In this document: positions 15,368 to 22,227 of the stretch, piece after piece
Numbering within the stretch: position 1 is the first letter of the stretch
How the letters are laid out: every line of letters starts with the position of its first letter
NCBI GenBank assembly: GCA_900553305.1
Contig: USDI01000014.1
Span: forward strand, 1 to 22,227
Origin: an uncultured Lachnospiraceae bacterium
GTDB lineage: Bacteria; Bacillota; Clostridia; Lachnospirales; Lachnospiraceae
Length of the DNA stretch: 22,227 nucleotides
Direction of reading: 5' to 3'
Made by a program: the position numbers and the translations under genes
The notes under the pieces: generated by a model
Seen by the model: only the letters and a program-made list of their open reading frames with translations
Told to the model about the DNA's origin: nothing
Database searches by the model: none

Positions 15368-15985
15368 ATGAGTGTAAATGGAATTACATCAGGTTCAGAA
15401 GCATATAGCGCATATGCAGCTACTTCTGCCAAATCAACAACCGCAACAACGACAGACACAGAAAAGAAAACAAATACAACAACCGAAGCCGGTGCCGTAT
15501 ATGAACCTTCTAAGGAGACTGCAACAACTTCTACGAAAAAGACTTACAAGCCGGATACTGCAACCATCGCAAAGATGAAGGCAGATGCCGATGCAAGAAC
15601 CGAGCAGCTTCGCAGCCTTGTAGAAAAGATGATGACCAAGCAGGGGGAAACCTATGGTAAGGCCAATGACATCTGGAGTGTATTATCCAGTGGCAACTTC
15701 ACCGTAGATGCTGCTACCAAAGCACAGGCACAGGCTGATATTGCTGATGATGGTTATTGGGGTGTTTCCCAGACATCCAGCCGTATCCTTGATTTTGCGA
15801 CTGCTTTAACAGGTGGTGATCCGAGCAAGATTGAAGAGATGCGTAATGCATTCAAGAAAGGTTATGCACAGGCTGAGAAGACCTGGGGCGGTAAGCTTCC
15901 GGAGATTTCCCAGAAGACCTATGATGCTGTTATGGAAGGTTTTGATAAGCTTGCTAAAGAAGCAGGACTTGATACCTCGAACTAA
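15368..15985 (+). CDS. Conserved-looking protein of unknown function, 205 residues
   Basis: I cannot name this family with confidence. The first ~65 residues are rich in Thr, Ser and Ala (MSVNGITSGSEAYSAYAATS, then Thr/Lys-rich) and look disordered; there is no signal peptide or membrane helix. Residues about 66-205 are a compact, mostly helical domain with well-spaced hydrophobics: TIAKMKADADARTEQLRSLV, then a segment with DDGYWGVSQTSSRILDFA, then GDPSKIEEMRNAFKKGY and ISQKTYDAVMEGFDKLA. Regular codon use and a GGGAGGG site 7 bases before the ATG argue for a real, probably well-expressed gene. It has its own terminator and is flanked by another, so it is a single-gene unit. The N-terminal style recalls flagellar-export substrates, and a GCCGATGA upstream resembles a sigma-28 -10, but both hints are weak. 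Confidence 0.8.
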   Translation: MSVNGITSGSEAYSAYAATSAKSTTATTTDTEKKTNTTTEAGAVYEPSKETATTSTKKTYKPDTATIAKMKADADARTEQLRSLVEKMMTKQGETYGKANDIWSVLSSGNFTVDAATKAQAQADIADDGYWGVSQTSSRILDFATALTGGDPSKIEEMRNAFKKGYAQAEKTWGGKLPEISQKTYDAVMEGFDKLAKEAGLDTSN

Positions 15986-16027
15986 ACGGCAGGAAGCAGA
16001 TTTGAGTTTGAATAAGTAAGGAACAGA

Positions 16028-16079
16028 AACCGGCTTTTCGTATATGGATTTTATCTGTATATGCGGAGCCGGTTTTGTT
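16028..16079 (+). terminator. Rho-independent terminator of the 205-residue protein gene
   Basis: AACCGGCT (16028-16035) pairs with AGCCGGTT (16067-16074), and an inner CGTATAT/ATATGCG stem extends the hairpin. TTTTGTTA follows. Confidence 0.88.
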
Positions 16080-16111
16080 ATATGATTTAGAGCGTTTACA
16101 GGGAGCAGGAT

Positions 16112-17344
16112 ATGAATTTACGGAAAGAGGCAGATGAGATTATTGAAGAGGTGCTTTTCAGTGTGCAGCCGGATTATGCTGTGAAAAAAGCATTAAAGCA
16201 AAAGCAGTTTCAGAAAGGAAAAATCTATCTTGTAGCGGTCGGTAAAGCGGCATGGCAGATGGCAAAAGCGGCGTCTGAATGTTTAACAGACAAAATTACC
16301 CAAGGGATCGTGATTACAAAATATGATCATGTAAAGGGAGAAATTCCCCGGATAGAGTGTTGTGAGGCTGGACATCCGCTTCCCGATCAAAATTCCTTCC
16401 GCTATACGCAGAAAGTTCTGGACATGGTTTCAGGATTAAATAGAGAAGATACCGTGTTGTTTCTGCTTTCGGGTGGAGGCTCGGCGTTGTTTGAGAAGCC
16501 TTTATTACCGGAAGAGGAACTGATTGATATCAACCATCAGTTATTGGCCTGTGGAGCAGACATTGTTGAAATCAATACGATCCGGAAAAGATTATCTGCA
16601 GTAAAAGGTGGAAAGTTTGCCAAAAGCTGTGAACCGGCCAGCGTTTACAGTATCATATTAAGTGATATTCTTGGAGACCCGGTTGACATGATTGCATCAG
16701 GACCTGCCTGTGCAGATGTATCAACCTGTGAAGAGGCGATGCAGATTGTAGAAAAATATCAACTTTCCATCAGTAGTCAGGCAAGGCAGCTTCTGAAAAT
16801 AGAAACACCGAAAACGGTAACAAATGCCGAGAATGTAGTCATGGGAAGCGTAAAGGAACTATGCAGGGCAGCAGAAATAGCATGCCGCAGACGGGGATAT
16901 CAGGTCACTTTTTTAACAGATCGTCTGAACTGTGAGGCGAAAGAGGCCGGAACATTTCTGGCTGCGATTGCCCAAAGCCACCAGGATTCCGTCAAAAGTT
17001 TAGCTTTTCTTGCAGGTGGAGAAACGGTGGTGCATATCAGGGGAAATGGAAAAGGCGGAAGAAATCAGGAACTGGCACTTTCGGCGGCAGAGGGAATTGC
17101 AGGACTTGAAAATACAGCAATATTCAGTGTAGGAAGTGACGGAACAGACGGTCCGACCGATGCAGCAGGAGGATATGTGGATCAGGATACAAAGTCTGTA
17201 TTATCTGAAAAGGGATGGGATATCTATGAGACATTGCAGAATAATGATGCCTATCATGCACTAGAAGCAGTAAATGGGCTTATAATAACAGGACCCACCG
17301 GGACGAATGTAAATGATGTGGCAGTCCTGCTTATGAAACGATAA
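16112..17344 (+). CDS. Glycerate kinase, GckA/TtuD (MOFRL) family
   Basis: This 410-residue enzyme would phosphorylate glycerate, usually at carbon 2 in this family, feeding sugar-acid or serine breakdown products into glycolysis. The N-terminal DUF4147 domain (about 5-235) shows LVAVGKAAWQMAKAA, CEAGHPLPDQNS, LFLLSGGGSALFE, INTIRKRLSAVKGGKFA and ILSDILGDPVDMIASGP. The C-terminal MOFRL domain (about 300-408) shows LAGGETVVHIRGNGKGGRNQE, VGSDGTDGPTDAAGGYVD and GPTGTNVNDVAVLL. Length and motif order match the family well, and it is unrelated to the GarK/GlxK type. An AGGGAGCAGG sequence precedes the ATG. It lies between two terminators, so it is a single-gene unit. No transporter or dehydrogenase for glycerate is adjacent, so the source of substrate cannot be told. 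Confidence 0.92.
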   Translation: MNLRKEADEIIEEVLFSVQPDYAVKKALKQKQFQKGKIYLVAVGKAAWQMAKAASECLTDKITQGIVITKYDHVKGEIPRIECCEAGHPLPDQNSFRYTQKVLDMVSGLNREDTVLFLLSGGGSALFEKPLLPEEELIDINHQLLACGADIVEINTIRKRLSAVKGGKFAKSCEPASVYSIILSDILGDPVDMIASGPACADVSTCEEAMQIVEKYQLSISSQARQLLKIETPKTVTNAENVVMGSVKELCRAAEIACRRRGYQVTFLTDRLNCEAKEAGTFLAAIAQSHQDSVKSLAFLAGGETVVHIRGNGKGGRNQELALSAAEGIAGLENTAIFSVGSDGTDGPTDAAGGYVDQDTKSVLSEKGWDIYETLQNNDAYHALEAVNGLIITGPTGTNVNDVAVLLMKR

Positions 17345-17367
17345 TTCAGGTACGATGGGGACAACTT

Positions 17368-17403
17368 GAGCCTCGGAATAAAGTTTTGTTCCGGGCTCTT
17401 TTT
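17368..17403 (+). terminator. Rho-independent terminator of the glycerate kinase gene
   Basis: GAGCC-T-CGGAA (17368-17378) pairs with TTCCGGGCTC (17389-17398), with one bulged T. TTTTT follows at 17399-17403. Confidence 0.9.
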
Positions 17404-17454
17404 CTTGTTGCCATGCATACTTTAAAATGAAAGCAACGGAGAAGGGGCTGCATA

Positions 17455-17483
17455 TTGACGAACCCACCATCCTTGTATATAAT
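17455..17483 (+). promoter_or_regulatory. Strong sigma-A promoter for ispE
   Basis: TTGACG at 17455-17460 and a perfect TATAAT at 17478-17483 are exactly 17 bases apart. The -10 ends 42 bases before the ispE ATG. This is the best match to the sigma-A consensus in the window. Confidence 0.88.
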
Positions 17484-17525
17484 TAAGTACATCTTTGTAT
17501 ACACAATACAGAAAGAAGAACAAAC

Positions 17526-18404
17526 ATGAACCAGATCGTAAGGAAGGCTTATGCCAAGATCAATCTGGGGCTGGATGTGGTACGCAGACGCCCGGATGGA
17601 TACCATGAAGTAAAGATGATTATGCAGACGATTTCGCTGCATGATGAATTACGTTTTGAAGAGACCGAAGGGAAAGAAATTATTCTTGTATCGAATGACA
17701 ATCCGCTTCTGCCGGAGGATGCAAAGGATAATCTCATTTATAAGGCAGCAGAGTGCATCCGCAGGGAATATGGAATGGAACGCGGAGTGAAGATTACCCT
17801 GCAGAAGAATATTCCGATTGCGGCCGGAATGGCAGGAGGAAGTACCGATGCAGCAGCCGTTTTTCATGGACTGAACGAGCTCTGGCAGCTTTCCATGAGC
17901 ATGGAGAAGATGCAGGAGCTTTCGGTAAAGCTGGGTGCGGATATTCCGTACTGCATCATGGGAGGAACGGCACTTTCGGAGGGGATTGGAGAGATTCTGA
18001 CACCGCTTCCGGCACCGCCCCATGCGTATATTCTGATTGCCAAGCCGGACATCAGTGTTTCCACGAAGTTTGTCTATGAGAATCTTCATGCGGATACCCT
18101 GCAAAAGCATCCGGATATTGACGGTATGGTGGAGGCCATCCGGAACGGAGATCTCCACGGAATTACCGATCGTATGGAAAATGTACTGGAAACCGTTACC
18201 GAAAAAACCTATCCTGTTATCTCTGAAATTAAGGAGAAGATGTGTGAAGAAGGAGCCCTCAACGCTTTAATGAGTGGATCCGGGCCGACCGTATTTGGAA
18301 TTTTTGAGGAAGAGGCCAGGGCGCAGAAGGCAGCAGAAAGAATCCGTGAGTTAAAATTGAGTAATCAGATCTATGTGACAACATTTGTAAACGTATCATT
18401 ATAG
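17526..18404 (+). CDS. ispE: 4-diphosphocytidyl-2-C-methyl-D-erythritol kinase
   Basis: IspE phosphorylates CDP-methylerythritol with ATP, the fourth step of the non-mevalonate isoprenoid pathway, which supplies undecaprenyl carriers and quinones. The 292-residue GHMP kinase shows the N-terminal AYAKINLGLDVV with Lys11, DGYHEVKMIMQTISLHD (24-40), the glycine-rich ATP loop PIAAGMAGGSTDAAA (97-111), GADIPYC with Asp139, and the C-terminal GHMP motif ALMSGSGPTVFGIF. Lys11 and Asp139 sit where the E. coli enzyme has its catalytic pair. The start follows a GAAAGAAG site. It has a near-consensus promoter. No terminator is visible before the GntR gene 77 bases downstream, so the two may share a transcript. 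Confidence 0.97.
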   Translation: MNQIVRKAYAKINLGLDVVRRRPDGYHEVKMIMQTISLHDELRFEETEGKEIILVSNDNPLLPEDAKDNLIYKAAECIRREYGMERGVKITLQKNIPIAAGMAGGSTDAAAVFHGLNELWQLSMSMEKMQELSVKLGADIPYCIMGGTALSEGIGEILTPLPAPPHAYILIAKPDISVSTKFVYENLHADTLQKHPDIDGMVEAIRNGDLHGITDRMENVLETVTEKTYPVISEIKEKMCEEGALNALMSGSGPTVFGIFEEEARAQKAAERIRELKLSNQIYVTTFVNVSL

Positions 18405-18481
18405 TAACGGTTTGGAATTATTATTAGGAATTGTAACCCATTGACCTGCGTTTTTTAGGAAAGGATGTAACAGAACAACCT

Positions 18482-19171
18482 ATGGAGAACCAGTTTGACA
18501 TTGATATGAATGAATTTCTACCCCTGCGGGAAGTAGTGTTTAACACCCTGCGTAAAGCAATTCTTACAGGTCAGCTAAAGCCGGGAGACCGGCTGATGGA
18601 AGTGCATCTTGCGAATAAACTGGGAGTAAGCAGGACACCGATCCGTGAAGCGATTCACAAGCTGGAGCAGGAAGGGCTTGTAACGATGGTTCCGCGCCGG
18701 GGTGCAGAGGTGGCGAAGATAACGGAGCGAAGTCTGCAGGATGTACTGGAAGTGCGGCGTGCCCTGGATGTTTTAAGTGTAGAGCTTGCCTGTGAACGGA
18801 TTTCGGAAGACGAGCTTGAACAGTTAAAGAAAGCCTGCCGTCAGTTTGAAGAAGCAACGCATAGTGGAGATACGACAGCAATTGCGAAGGCCGATGTGGC
18901 TTACCACGATATTATTGTGCAGGCAACCGGAAATCAGCGTCTGCAGCAGTTAGTCAATCATCTTGCAGAGCAGATGTACCGTTACCGTTTCGTTTATCTT
19001 AAGGATGTCAGCCAGCATGAGAAGCTGGTAGAGGAGCATCGCGAAATTTTGGAATGTATCCTGCAGCGGGATAAAAAGAAGGCATCGGAAGCGGCAAAGA
19101 AGCATATTGATAATCAGGAGAATTCGATTATCCAGCAGATCCGTCTGGAAAATCAGAGTATTCTCGTCTGA
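18482..19171 (+). CDS. GntR-family transcriptional regulator, FadR/FCD subfamily
   Basis: This 229-residue regulator has an N-terminal GntR winged helix (about 12-80: LREVVFNTLRKAILTGQLKPG, then LGVSRTPIREAIHKLEQEGLV and PRRGAEVA) and a C-terminal FCD effector domain (about 88-212). DVAYHDIIVQATGN, EEHREILECI and AAKKHIDNQ supply the Asp and His residues that normally bind a metal and a carboxylate ligand. FCD regulators commonly answer to sugar acids or organic acids, so the glycerate kinase upstream is one candidate target, but ispE with its own promoter lies between. The ribosome-binding site is weak (AAGGA about 16 bases before the ATG), and no better in-frame start is visible. Its ligand and operator are unknown. 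Confidence 0.9.
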   Translation: MENQFDIDMNEFLPLREVVFNTLRKAILTGQLKPGDRLMEVHLANKLGVSRTPIREAIHKLEQEGLVTMVPRRGAEVAKITERSLQDVLEVRRALDVLSVELACERISEDELEQLKKACRQFEEATHSGDTTAIAKADVAYHDIIVQATGNQRLQQLVNHLAEQMYRYRFVYLKDVSQHEKLVEEHREILECILQRDKKKASEAAKKHIDNQENSIIQQIRLENQSILV

Positions 19172-19258
19172 ATCATTACGTTTAAATTAATAAAAATCCG
19201 GTTACACTTCCTATTGTGATAAGGCAGAAAAAAGGCTTTACACAGAAAGGAAGAAAAT

Positions 19259-19513
19259 ATGACAGACCGGATGATGGAGCGGCAGACCGTTCCAATGGAA
19301 ATAGAGCAGAAGGAAAACAGGAGCGTCCCCAGGGGGTGTATCCGGAGAAAGGTAATTGAGGCAGCTATCCTGCTTGCAGGAATGGTGAGTTTCTGGGGAT
19401 TCCTTTATCCGGAATTGTCCCTGACGGAGGATGCGCAGGTTAAAAGCTATATTGCCATGCATATGAAAGAATGGGTGGCAGCATCCTTCTTAAATTCAGG
19501 AGGTCTTCGATGA
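19259..19513 (+). CDS. Small single-pass membrane protein of unknown function, coupled to murI
   Basis: This 84-residue protein is not recognised. A basic, polar N-terminus (1-31) precedes one hydrophobic helix at about 32-53 (VIEAAILLAGMVSFWGFLYP), then a short tail of about 30 residues (LTEDAQVKSYIAMHMKEWVAASF). The positive charges before the helix predict an N-in, C-out orientation. A strong AGAAAGGAAG site precedes the ATG, and the stop overlaps the murI start as ATGA. Both features argue for a real translated gene. The murI ribosome-binding site (AGGAGG) lies inside its last codons. Because the 3' end of this ORF carries the murI start signals, it may serve partly to deliver ribosomes to murI. 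Any function in wall synthesis is inference from position. Confidence 0.7.
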   Translation: MTDRMMERQTVPMEIEQKENRSVPRGCIRRKVIEAAILLAGMVSFWGFLYPELSLTEDAQVKSYIAMHMKEWVAASFLNSGGLR

Positions 19514-20331
19514 CAAACAAAAATGCACCCATCGGAGTGTTTGATTCCGGTGTGGGCGGACTTACGGTGATGAAGGAAATCATGCACCAGATTCCCAATG
19601 AAAAGATTATTTATTTTGGAGATACGGCAAGAGTTCCTTATGGAAATAAATCGAAAGATACGGTACTGCGGTTTTCAAGACAGATTGTGCGGTTTTTGAG
19701 AACGCAGGAGGTAAAGGCCATTGTGATTGCCTGCAATACGGCAAGTGCCTATGCCCTTCCGGACATTGAAAAGGAAATAGATATCCCGATTATCGGGGTG
19801 GTGCGTCCGGGAGCGAAGGTGGCAGCACAGGTAACCCAAAATGGAAAGGTCGGCGTCATTGCGACGGAAGGAACGATCAACAGTCACATTTACGCTGATT
19901 ACATAAAGGAAATCAATGCACAGGCAACCGTGATCGGAAAAGCCTGTCCATTATTTGTACCGCTTGCCGAGGAAGGGTTGTGGGAGGATCCGGTCACAGA
20001 TGAGATCGCCAGAAGATATCTGGCAGAGCTGATTGATATCGGAATTGATACCCTGATTCTTGGCTGTACGCATTATCCGCTGATCCGGAATACGATTGGC
20101 AGAATCATGGGAGATCGGGTAACACTGGTAAATCCTGCGTATGAGACAGCGAGGGAATTAAAGGAGCTTTTAGAGGAAAAGGATCTTTTGAACGACGAAA
20201 CACATCGGCTGGGAGAGGAGCAGTACCGGTTCTTTGTCAGCGATGGAGCAGACAAATTCAAGACCTTTGCCAATTCCATCATTAAATACGGAATTTTGTC
20301 GGCAAAGGTGGTTCCGATTGAGGATTATTAA
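19510..20331 (+). CDS. murI: Glutamate racemase
   Basis: MurI interconverts L- and D-glutamate without cofactor, supplying D-Glu for peptidoglycan. The 273-residue protein shows the two-lobe Asp/Glu racemase pattern: IGVFDSGVGGLTV (8-20), YFGDTARVPYG (35-45), IACNTASA with Cys75, GVVRPGAKVA and LGCTHYPL with Cys186 and His188. The two Cys residues are the catalytic acid/base pair. The start at 19510 (MTNKNAPIG) follows AGGAGG at six bases. An ATG at 19471 lies upstream of that site and is rejected. The gene overlaps the small membrane-protein gene by four bases and is followed after a single base by the DUF1934 gene, so the three form a tight unit. Confidence 0.97.
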   Translation: MTNKNAPIGVFDSGVGGLTVMKEIMHQIPNEKIIYFGDTARVPYGNKSKDTVLRFSRQIVRFLRTQEVKAIVIACNTASAYALPDIEKEIDIPIIGVVRPGAKVAAQVTQNGKVGVIATEGTINSHIYADYIKEINAQATVIGKACPLFVPLAEEGLWEDPVTDEIARRYLAELIDIGIDTLILGCTHYPLIRNTIGRIMGDRVTLVNPAYETARELKELLEEKDLLNDETHRLGEEQYRFFVSDGADKFKTFANSIIKYGILSAKVVPIEDY

Positions 20332-20332
20332 A

Positions 20333-20776
20333 ATGGAGAAAGAAATTTTATTTTCGTTAAAAGGACTGCAGATGAGCCAGGAGGATCAGGAAGAACTGGA
20401 AACCATCACGGCAGCGGAATATTATCTTCGCAACGATCATCATTATATTGTATATGATGAGGTGATGGAGGGATTTGAGGAAGCTACAAAAAATATTTTC
20501 AAGTTTGACGGATCGTGTCTCGAAGTAACCAAGCGGGGAGCAGTGAATGTACATATGCTGTTTGAAGAGCAGAAAAAGAATATGACAACTTATCATACAC
20601 CGTTTGGAGATATTCTGATCGGAATTGATACGGAGAAGATTGAAGTATCCGAGGAAGAAAACAGGATCCATGTTCATGTGGATTATTCACTGGAGGCCAA
20701 TTACCAGCATTTGGCGAATTGTAAGATTGATATGAAGATTTGCCCTAAAAAGGAAGGAGCTAAGCTGTTTACTTAA
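20333..20776 (+). CDS. DUF1934 (YwiB-like) beta-barrel protein
   Basis: This 147-residue protein matches the DUF1934/YwiB family of small calycin-like beta-barrels, whose function is unknown. Features include a strand-rich layout with EEAEYYLRNDHHYIVYDEVMEG-like content (residues about 26-48), NIFKFDGSCLEVTKRGAVN, MTTYHTPFGDILIGIDTEKI and IHVHVDYSLEANYQHLANC. These fit the family's order of strands (short helical start, then repeated polar/hydrophobic alternation). The start at 20333 lies one base after the murI stop, with TGAGGA at the end of murI as ribosome-binding site. An earlier in-frame ATG at 20234 lies inside murI and is rejected. It is presumably cytoplasmic, with no signal peptide. 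Its stop codon lies inside the bidirectional terminator. Confidence 0.82.
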   Translation: MEKEILFSLKGLQMSQEDQEELETITAAEYYLRNDHHYIVYDEVMEGFEEATKNIFKFDGSCLEVTKRGAVNVHMLFEEQKKNMTTYHTPFGDILIGIDTEKIEVSEEENRIHVHVDYSLEANYQHLANCKIDMKICPKKEGAKLFT

Positions 20777-20800
20777 CAGGCTTAGCTCCAGCTTTTTCTT
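20756..20800. terminator. Bidirectional terminator holding both convergent stop codons
   Basis: GGAGCTAAGCTGTT (20756-20769) pairs with AACAGGCTTAGCTCC (20775-20789) with one bulged base, leaving a TACTT loop. CTTTTTCTT follows on the plus strand and TTCCTTTTT on the minus strand. The stop codons of the DUF1934 gene (20774-20776) and the minus-strand gene (20769-20771) are in or beside the loop, and the two coding regions overlap by eight bases. Confidence 0.85.
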
Positions 20801-21245
20801 GTAATTTTTCGGTGGTACGTGCAAGCCATCCCTTTTTCTTCTTGGGAGTGACTACCGGCTTACCGTGTAATCCCTTTACATCGGTGATGTAAATACCGCT
20901 GATCACGGCTTTGACTTCTTTCTTAACCGGAACAGAATCGAAGATCTTCTCTTCGCATACTAAAGACATGACCTGAGGTCCGACCTTTGCTTTCACGATG
21001 GGAAGCTTGGAAGAACGCATCAGTTTCGGTGCCTGTTCAATAACGGCCTGGGGAAGTCCGGAATCTTTGAGTTTCATGCGTTTCTTATCAATAATCAGCA
21101 TGGAAACGGTCTGCTTCATGGCATCAATCTGCTGCTGCTGTTCGGTCTGACGCTTCTGGGCCTTCTTACCTAAGAAGTAGAGCGCAACCACAGCAATAAT
21201 TAAAATTGCCAGAATAACCAATAATACAATAGTAACTGTGTTCAC
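20769..21245 (-). CDS. Single-pass membrane protein of unknown function, 158 residues
   Basis: I do not recognise this family. An N-terminal helix (about 4-25: VTIVLLVILAILIIAVVALYFL) is followed by KKAQKRQTEQQQQIDAMKQT, a short basic and Gln-rich stretch likely to form a coiled coil, then a folded domain of about 100 residues (SGLPQAVIEQAPKLMR, PIVKAKVGPQVMSLVCEEKIF, VKAVISGIYITDVKG) and a Lys-rich tail. The helix followed by basic residues predicts a cytoplasmic C-terminus. Translation starts at GTG (21243-21245) with AAAGGAGGG six bases upstream, an unusually strong site. It is divergent from the cardiolipin synthase gene. The regular domain and strong ribosome-binding site make it a real gene. 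Function is unknown. Confidence 0.78.
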   Translation of the reverse strand: MNTVTIVLLVILAILIIAVVALYFLGKKAQKRQTEQQQQIDAMKQTVSMLIIDKKRMKLKDSGLPQAVIEQAPKLMRSSKLPIVKAKVGPQVMSLVCEEKIFDSVPVKKEVKAVISGIYITDVKGLHGKPVVTPKKKKGWLARTTEKLQEKAGAKPVK

Positions 21246-21306
21246 GGGAAACCCTCCTTTATGCTAATCCAAAAAGATTATGCAAGCAATATTTTAGCAT
21301 TGTTTA

Positions 21307-21335
21307 TTGAAATAGTCCAGTTTTTCCATTACAAT
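21307..21335 (+). promoter_or_regulatory. Sigma-A promoter for the cardiolipin synthase gene
   Basis: TTGAAA at 21307-21312 and TACAAT at 21330-21335 are 17 bases apart, 38 bases before the ATG. The site is in the 128-base divergent gap. No equally good promoter was found for the minus-strand gene in the same gap. Confidence 0.7.
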
Positions 21336-21373
21336 AATAAACAAATTTCTAAGAAACGGGAAAGGCGATAAAA

Positions 21374-22227
21374 ATGGCAGCGGCTTTGCAGATCTTGCAT
21401 GACATCATTTCCTTTATATTTTCGCATCTTCTGATCATCAATGTGCTTCTGAGTATTGTGGTGGTCTTTTTTCAGCGGCGGAATCCGAAATCGGTGTGGG
21501 CGTGGCTCCTGATCCTGTATTTCATTCCGGTGCTGGGATTCGTGTTTTATCTGTTGCTGGGGGCAGATATGCATAAGCGGAAGATGTTCCGTACCAAGGA
21601 GATTGAAGACCGTCTGGCGAATGCAATCAGGCGTCAGGAGTTGATGATCCAGAGTCAGGAACTGAAGGAAAAGTATCCGGGCGTCACGGATTATTCGGAT
21701 CTTGTGATGTATCATCTGCATACCACGAGCGCCATGCTGACCGATGACAATGATATGGATTTTTTCGTGAATGGAGAGGATAAGTTCGCAGCCCTTAAGG
21801 AGGACATGAGGAATGCGAAGAAATCCATTCATATCCAGTATTATATTATTAAGAACGATGAGCTGTTCCAGAGTATTGTTGAGATTTTGAAGGAAAAGGC
21901 AAAGGAAGGCGTAGAAGTCCGCATCCTTTATGATTCCATGGGATGTTGGAAGATGCGCAAGAAGATTTGGAAACAACTGGAAAAGGAAGGTATTCAGTGT
22001 ACCGAGTTCTTCCCGGCCCTGGTTGGCAGGCTGCACCTTCGGATCAATTACCGGAATCACCGTAAGATCGTAGTAATCGATGACTGCATCGGATATGTGG
22101 GCGGCTTTAACATTGGTAAGGAATATATTGATAAGGATCCGAAATTCGGCCATTGGCGGGATACGCATATGCGGCTTACCGGATCGTGTGTGACCGCACT
22201 GGAAGCCCGGTTTATTCTGGACTGGAA
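21374..22227 (+). CDS. cls: Cardiolipin synthase, N-terminal part (runs off the window)
   Basis: This phospholipase D-family membrane enzyme makes cardiolipin from two phosphatidylglycerol molecules. The first 284 residues are present and the 3' end lies beyond the window. Two membrane helices (about 12-33 and 41-63: LLIINVLLSIVVVFFQ; WAWLLILYFIPVLGFVFYLL) are typical, and RRNPKSVWAWLL between them is the family's conserved loop. MDFFVNGEDKFAALKEDMRN, SIHIQYYIIKNDELF and VRILYDSMGCW follow. The first catalytic HKD motif, NHRKIVVIDDCIGYVGGFN, is complete at about residues 228-246; the second HKD must lie downstream. The start at 21374 follows GGGAAAGG. A long antisense ORF (21329-22168, minus) is a shadow of this gene. 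Confidence 0.94.
   Translation, partial: MAAALQILHDIISFIFSHLLIINVLLSIVVVFFQRRNPKSVWAWLLILYFIPVLGFVFYLLLGADMHKRKMFRTKEIEDRLANAIRRQELMIQSQELKEKYPGVTDYSDLVMYHLHTTSAMLTDDNDMDFFVNGEDKFAALKEDMRNAKKSIHIQYYIIKNDELFQSIVEILKEKAKEGVEVRILYDSMGCWKMRKKIWKQLEKEGIQCTEFFPALVGRLHLRINYRNHRKIVVIDDCIGYVGGFNIGKEYIDKDPKFGHWRDTHMRLTGSCVTALEARFILDW

Noticed and set aside
17649..18158. 169-codon minus-strand ORF
   Set aside because: Antisense shadow of ispE, which is clearly coding on the plus strand.
21329..22168. 279-codon minus-strand ORF
   Set aside because: It lies fully antisense to cardiolipin synthase, whose plus-strand frame has a complete HKD motif. The minus frame shows no domain and is a codon-bias shadow.

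Overview
The window fits a low-to-moderate GC, spore-forming Clostridia chromosome, most likely Lachnospiraceae. The basis is Bacillota-type AGGAGG ribosome-binding sites and sigma-A promoters, a SipL-type SPOCS/LysM sporulation protein, a type 1B dihydroorotate dehydrogenase with its PyrK subunit, and rhamnan-type glycosyltransferases beside an LCP ligase. The assignment rests on gene content; no rRNA or tRNA was seen. Nearly everything is housekeeping chromosome on the plus strand. I see no prophage, CRISPR array, toxin-antitoxin locus or transposase.

Region 1 (1-5741) is the end of a cell-wall or capsule glycan cluster: the C-terminal part of a large family-2 glycosyltransferase, a second family-2 glycosyltransferase, a polyisoprenyl-phosphate sugar phosphotransferase that would start the glycan, an LCP ligase that would attach it to peptidoglycan, and a rhamnosyltransferase-like enzyme. 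The first ~53 bases do not belong to this gene. They read as an elongation factor G fragment in another frame, probably a chimeric contig edge. Region 2 (5891-9396) holds glmS, which supplies amino sugar for the wall, and a membrane-anchored HtrA/DegP protease, each followed by a strong terminator.

Region 3 (9397-9826) has no gene. After the htrA terminator it contains a ~230-base imperfect inverted repeat with two stable hairpins inside, resembling a MITE or a structured RNA. A PrcB-domain lipoprotein follows on the minus strand. Region 4 (10394-13552) is the pyrimidine run pyrC-pyrK-pyrD. Region 5 (13600-15985) holds a SipL-like coat-assembly gene, whose ribosome-binding site lies in one arm of a hairpin with a sigma-E-like -10 in the loop, and then an unrecognised 205-residue protein.

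Region 6 (16112-20776) carries a GckA-type glycerate kinase, ispE, an FCD-type GntR regulator, a small membrane protein translationally coupled to murI, and a DUF1934 gene. Region 7 (20756-22227) has a bidirectional terminator containing two convergent stop codons, an unknown single-pass membrane protein on the minus strand, and a divergently transcribed cardiolipin synthase cut off by the window end. Overall, the genes serve envelope building (glycan, UDP-GlcNAc precursor, isoprenoid carrier, D-glutamate, cardiolipin), pyrimidine synthesis and sporulation.
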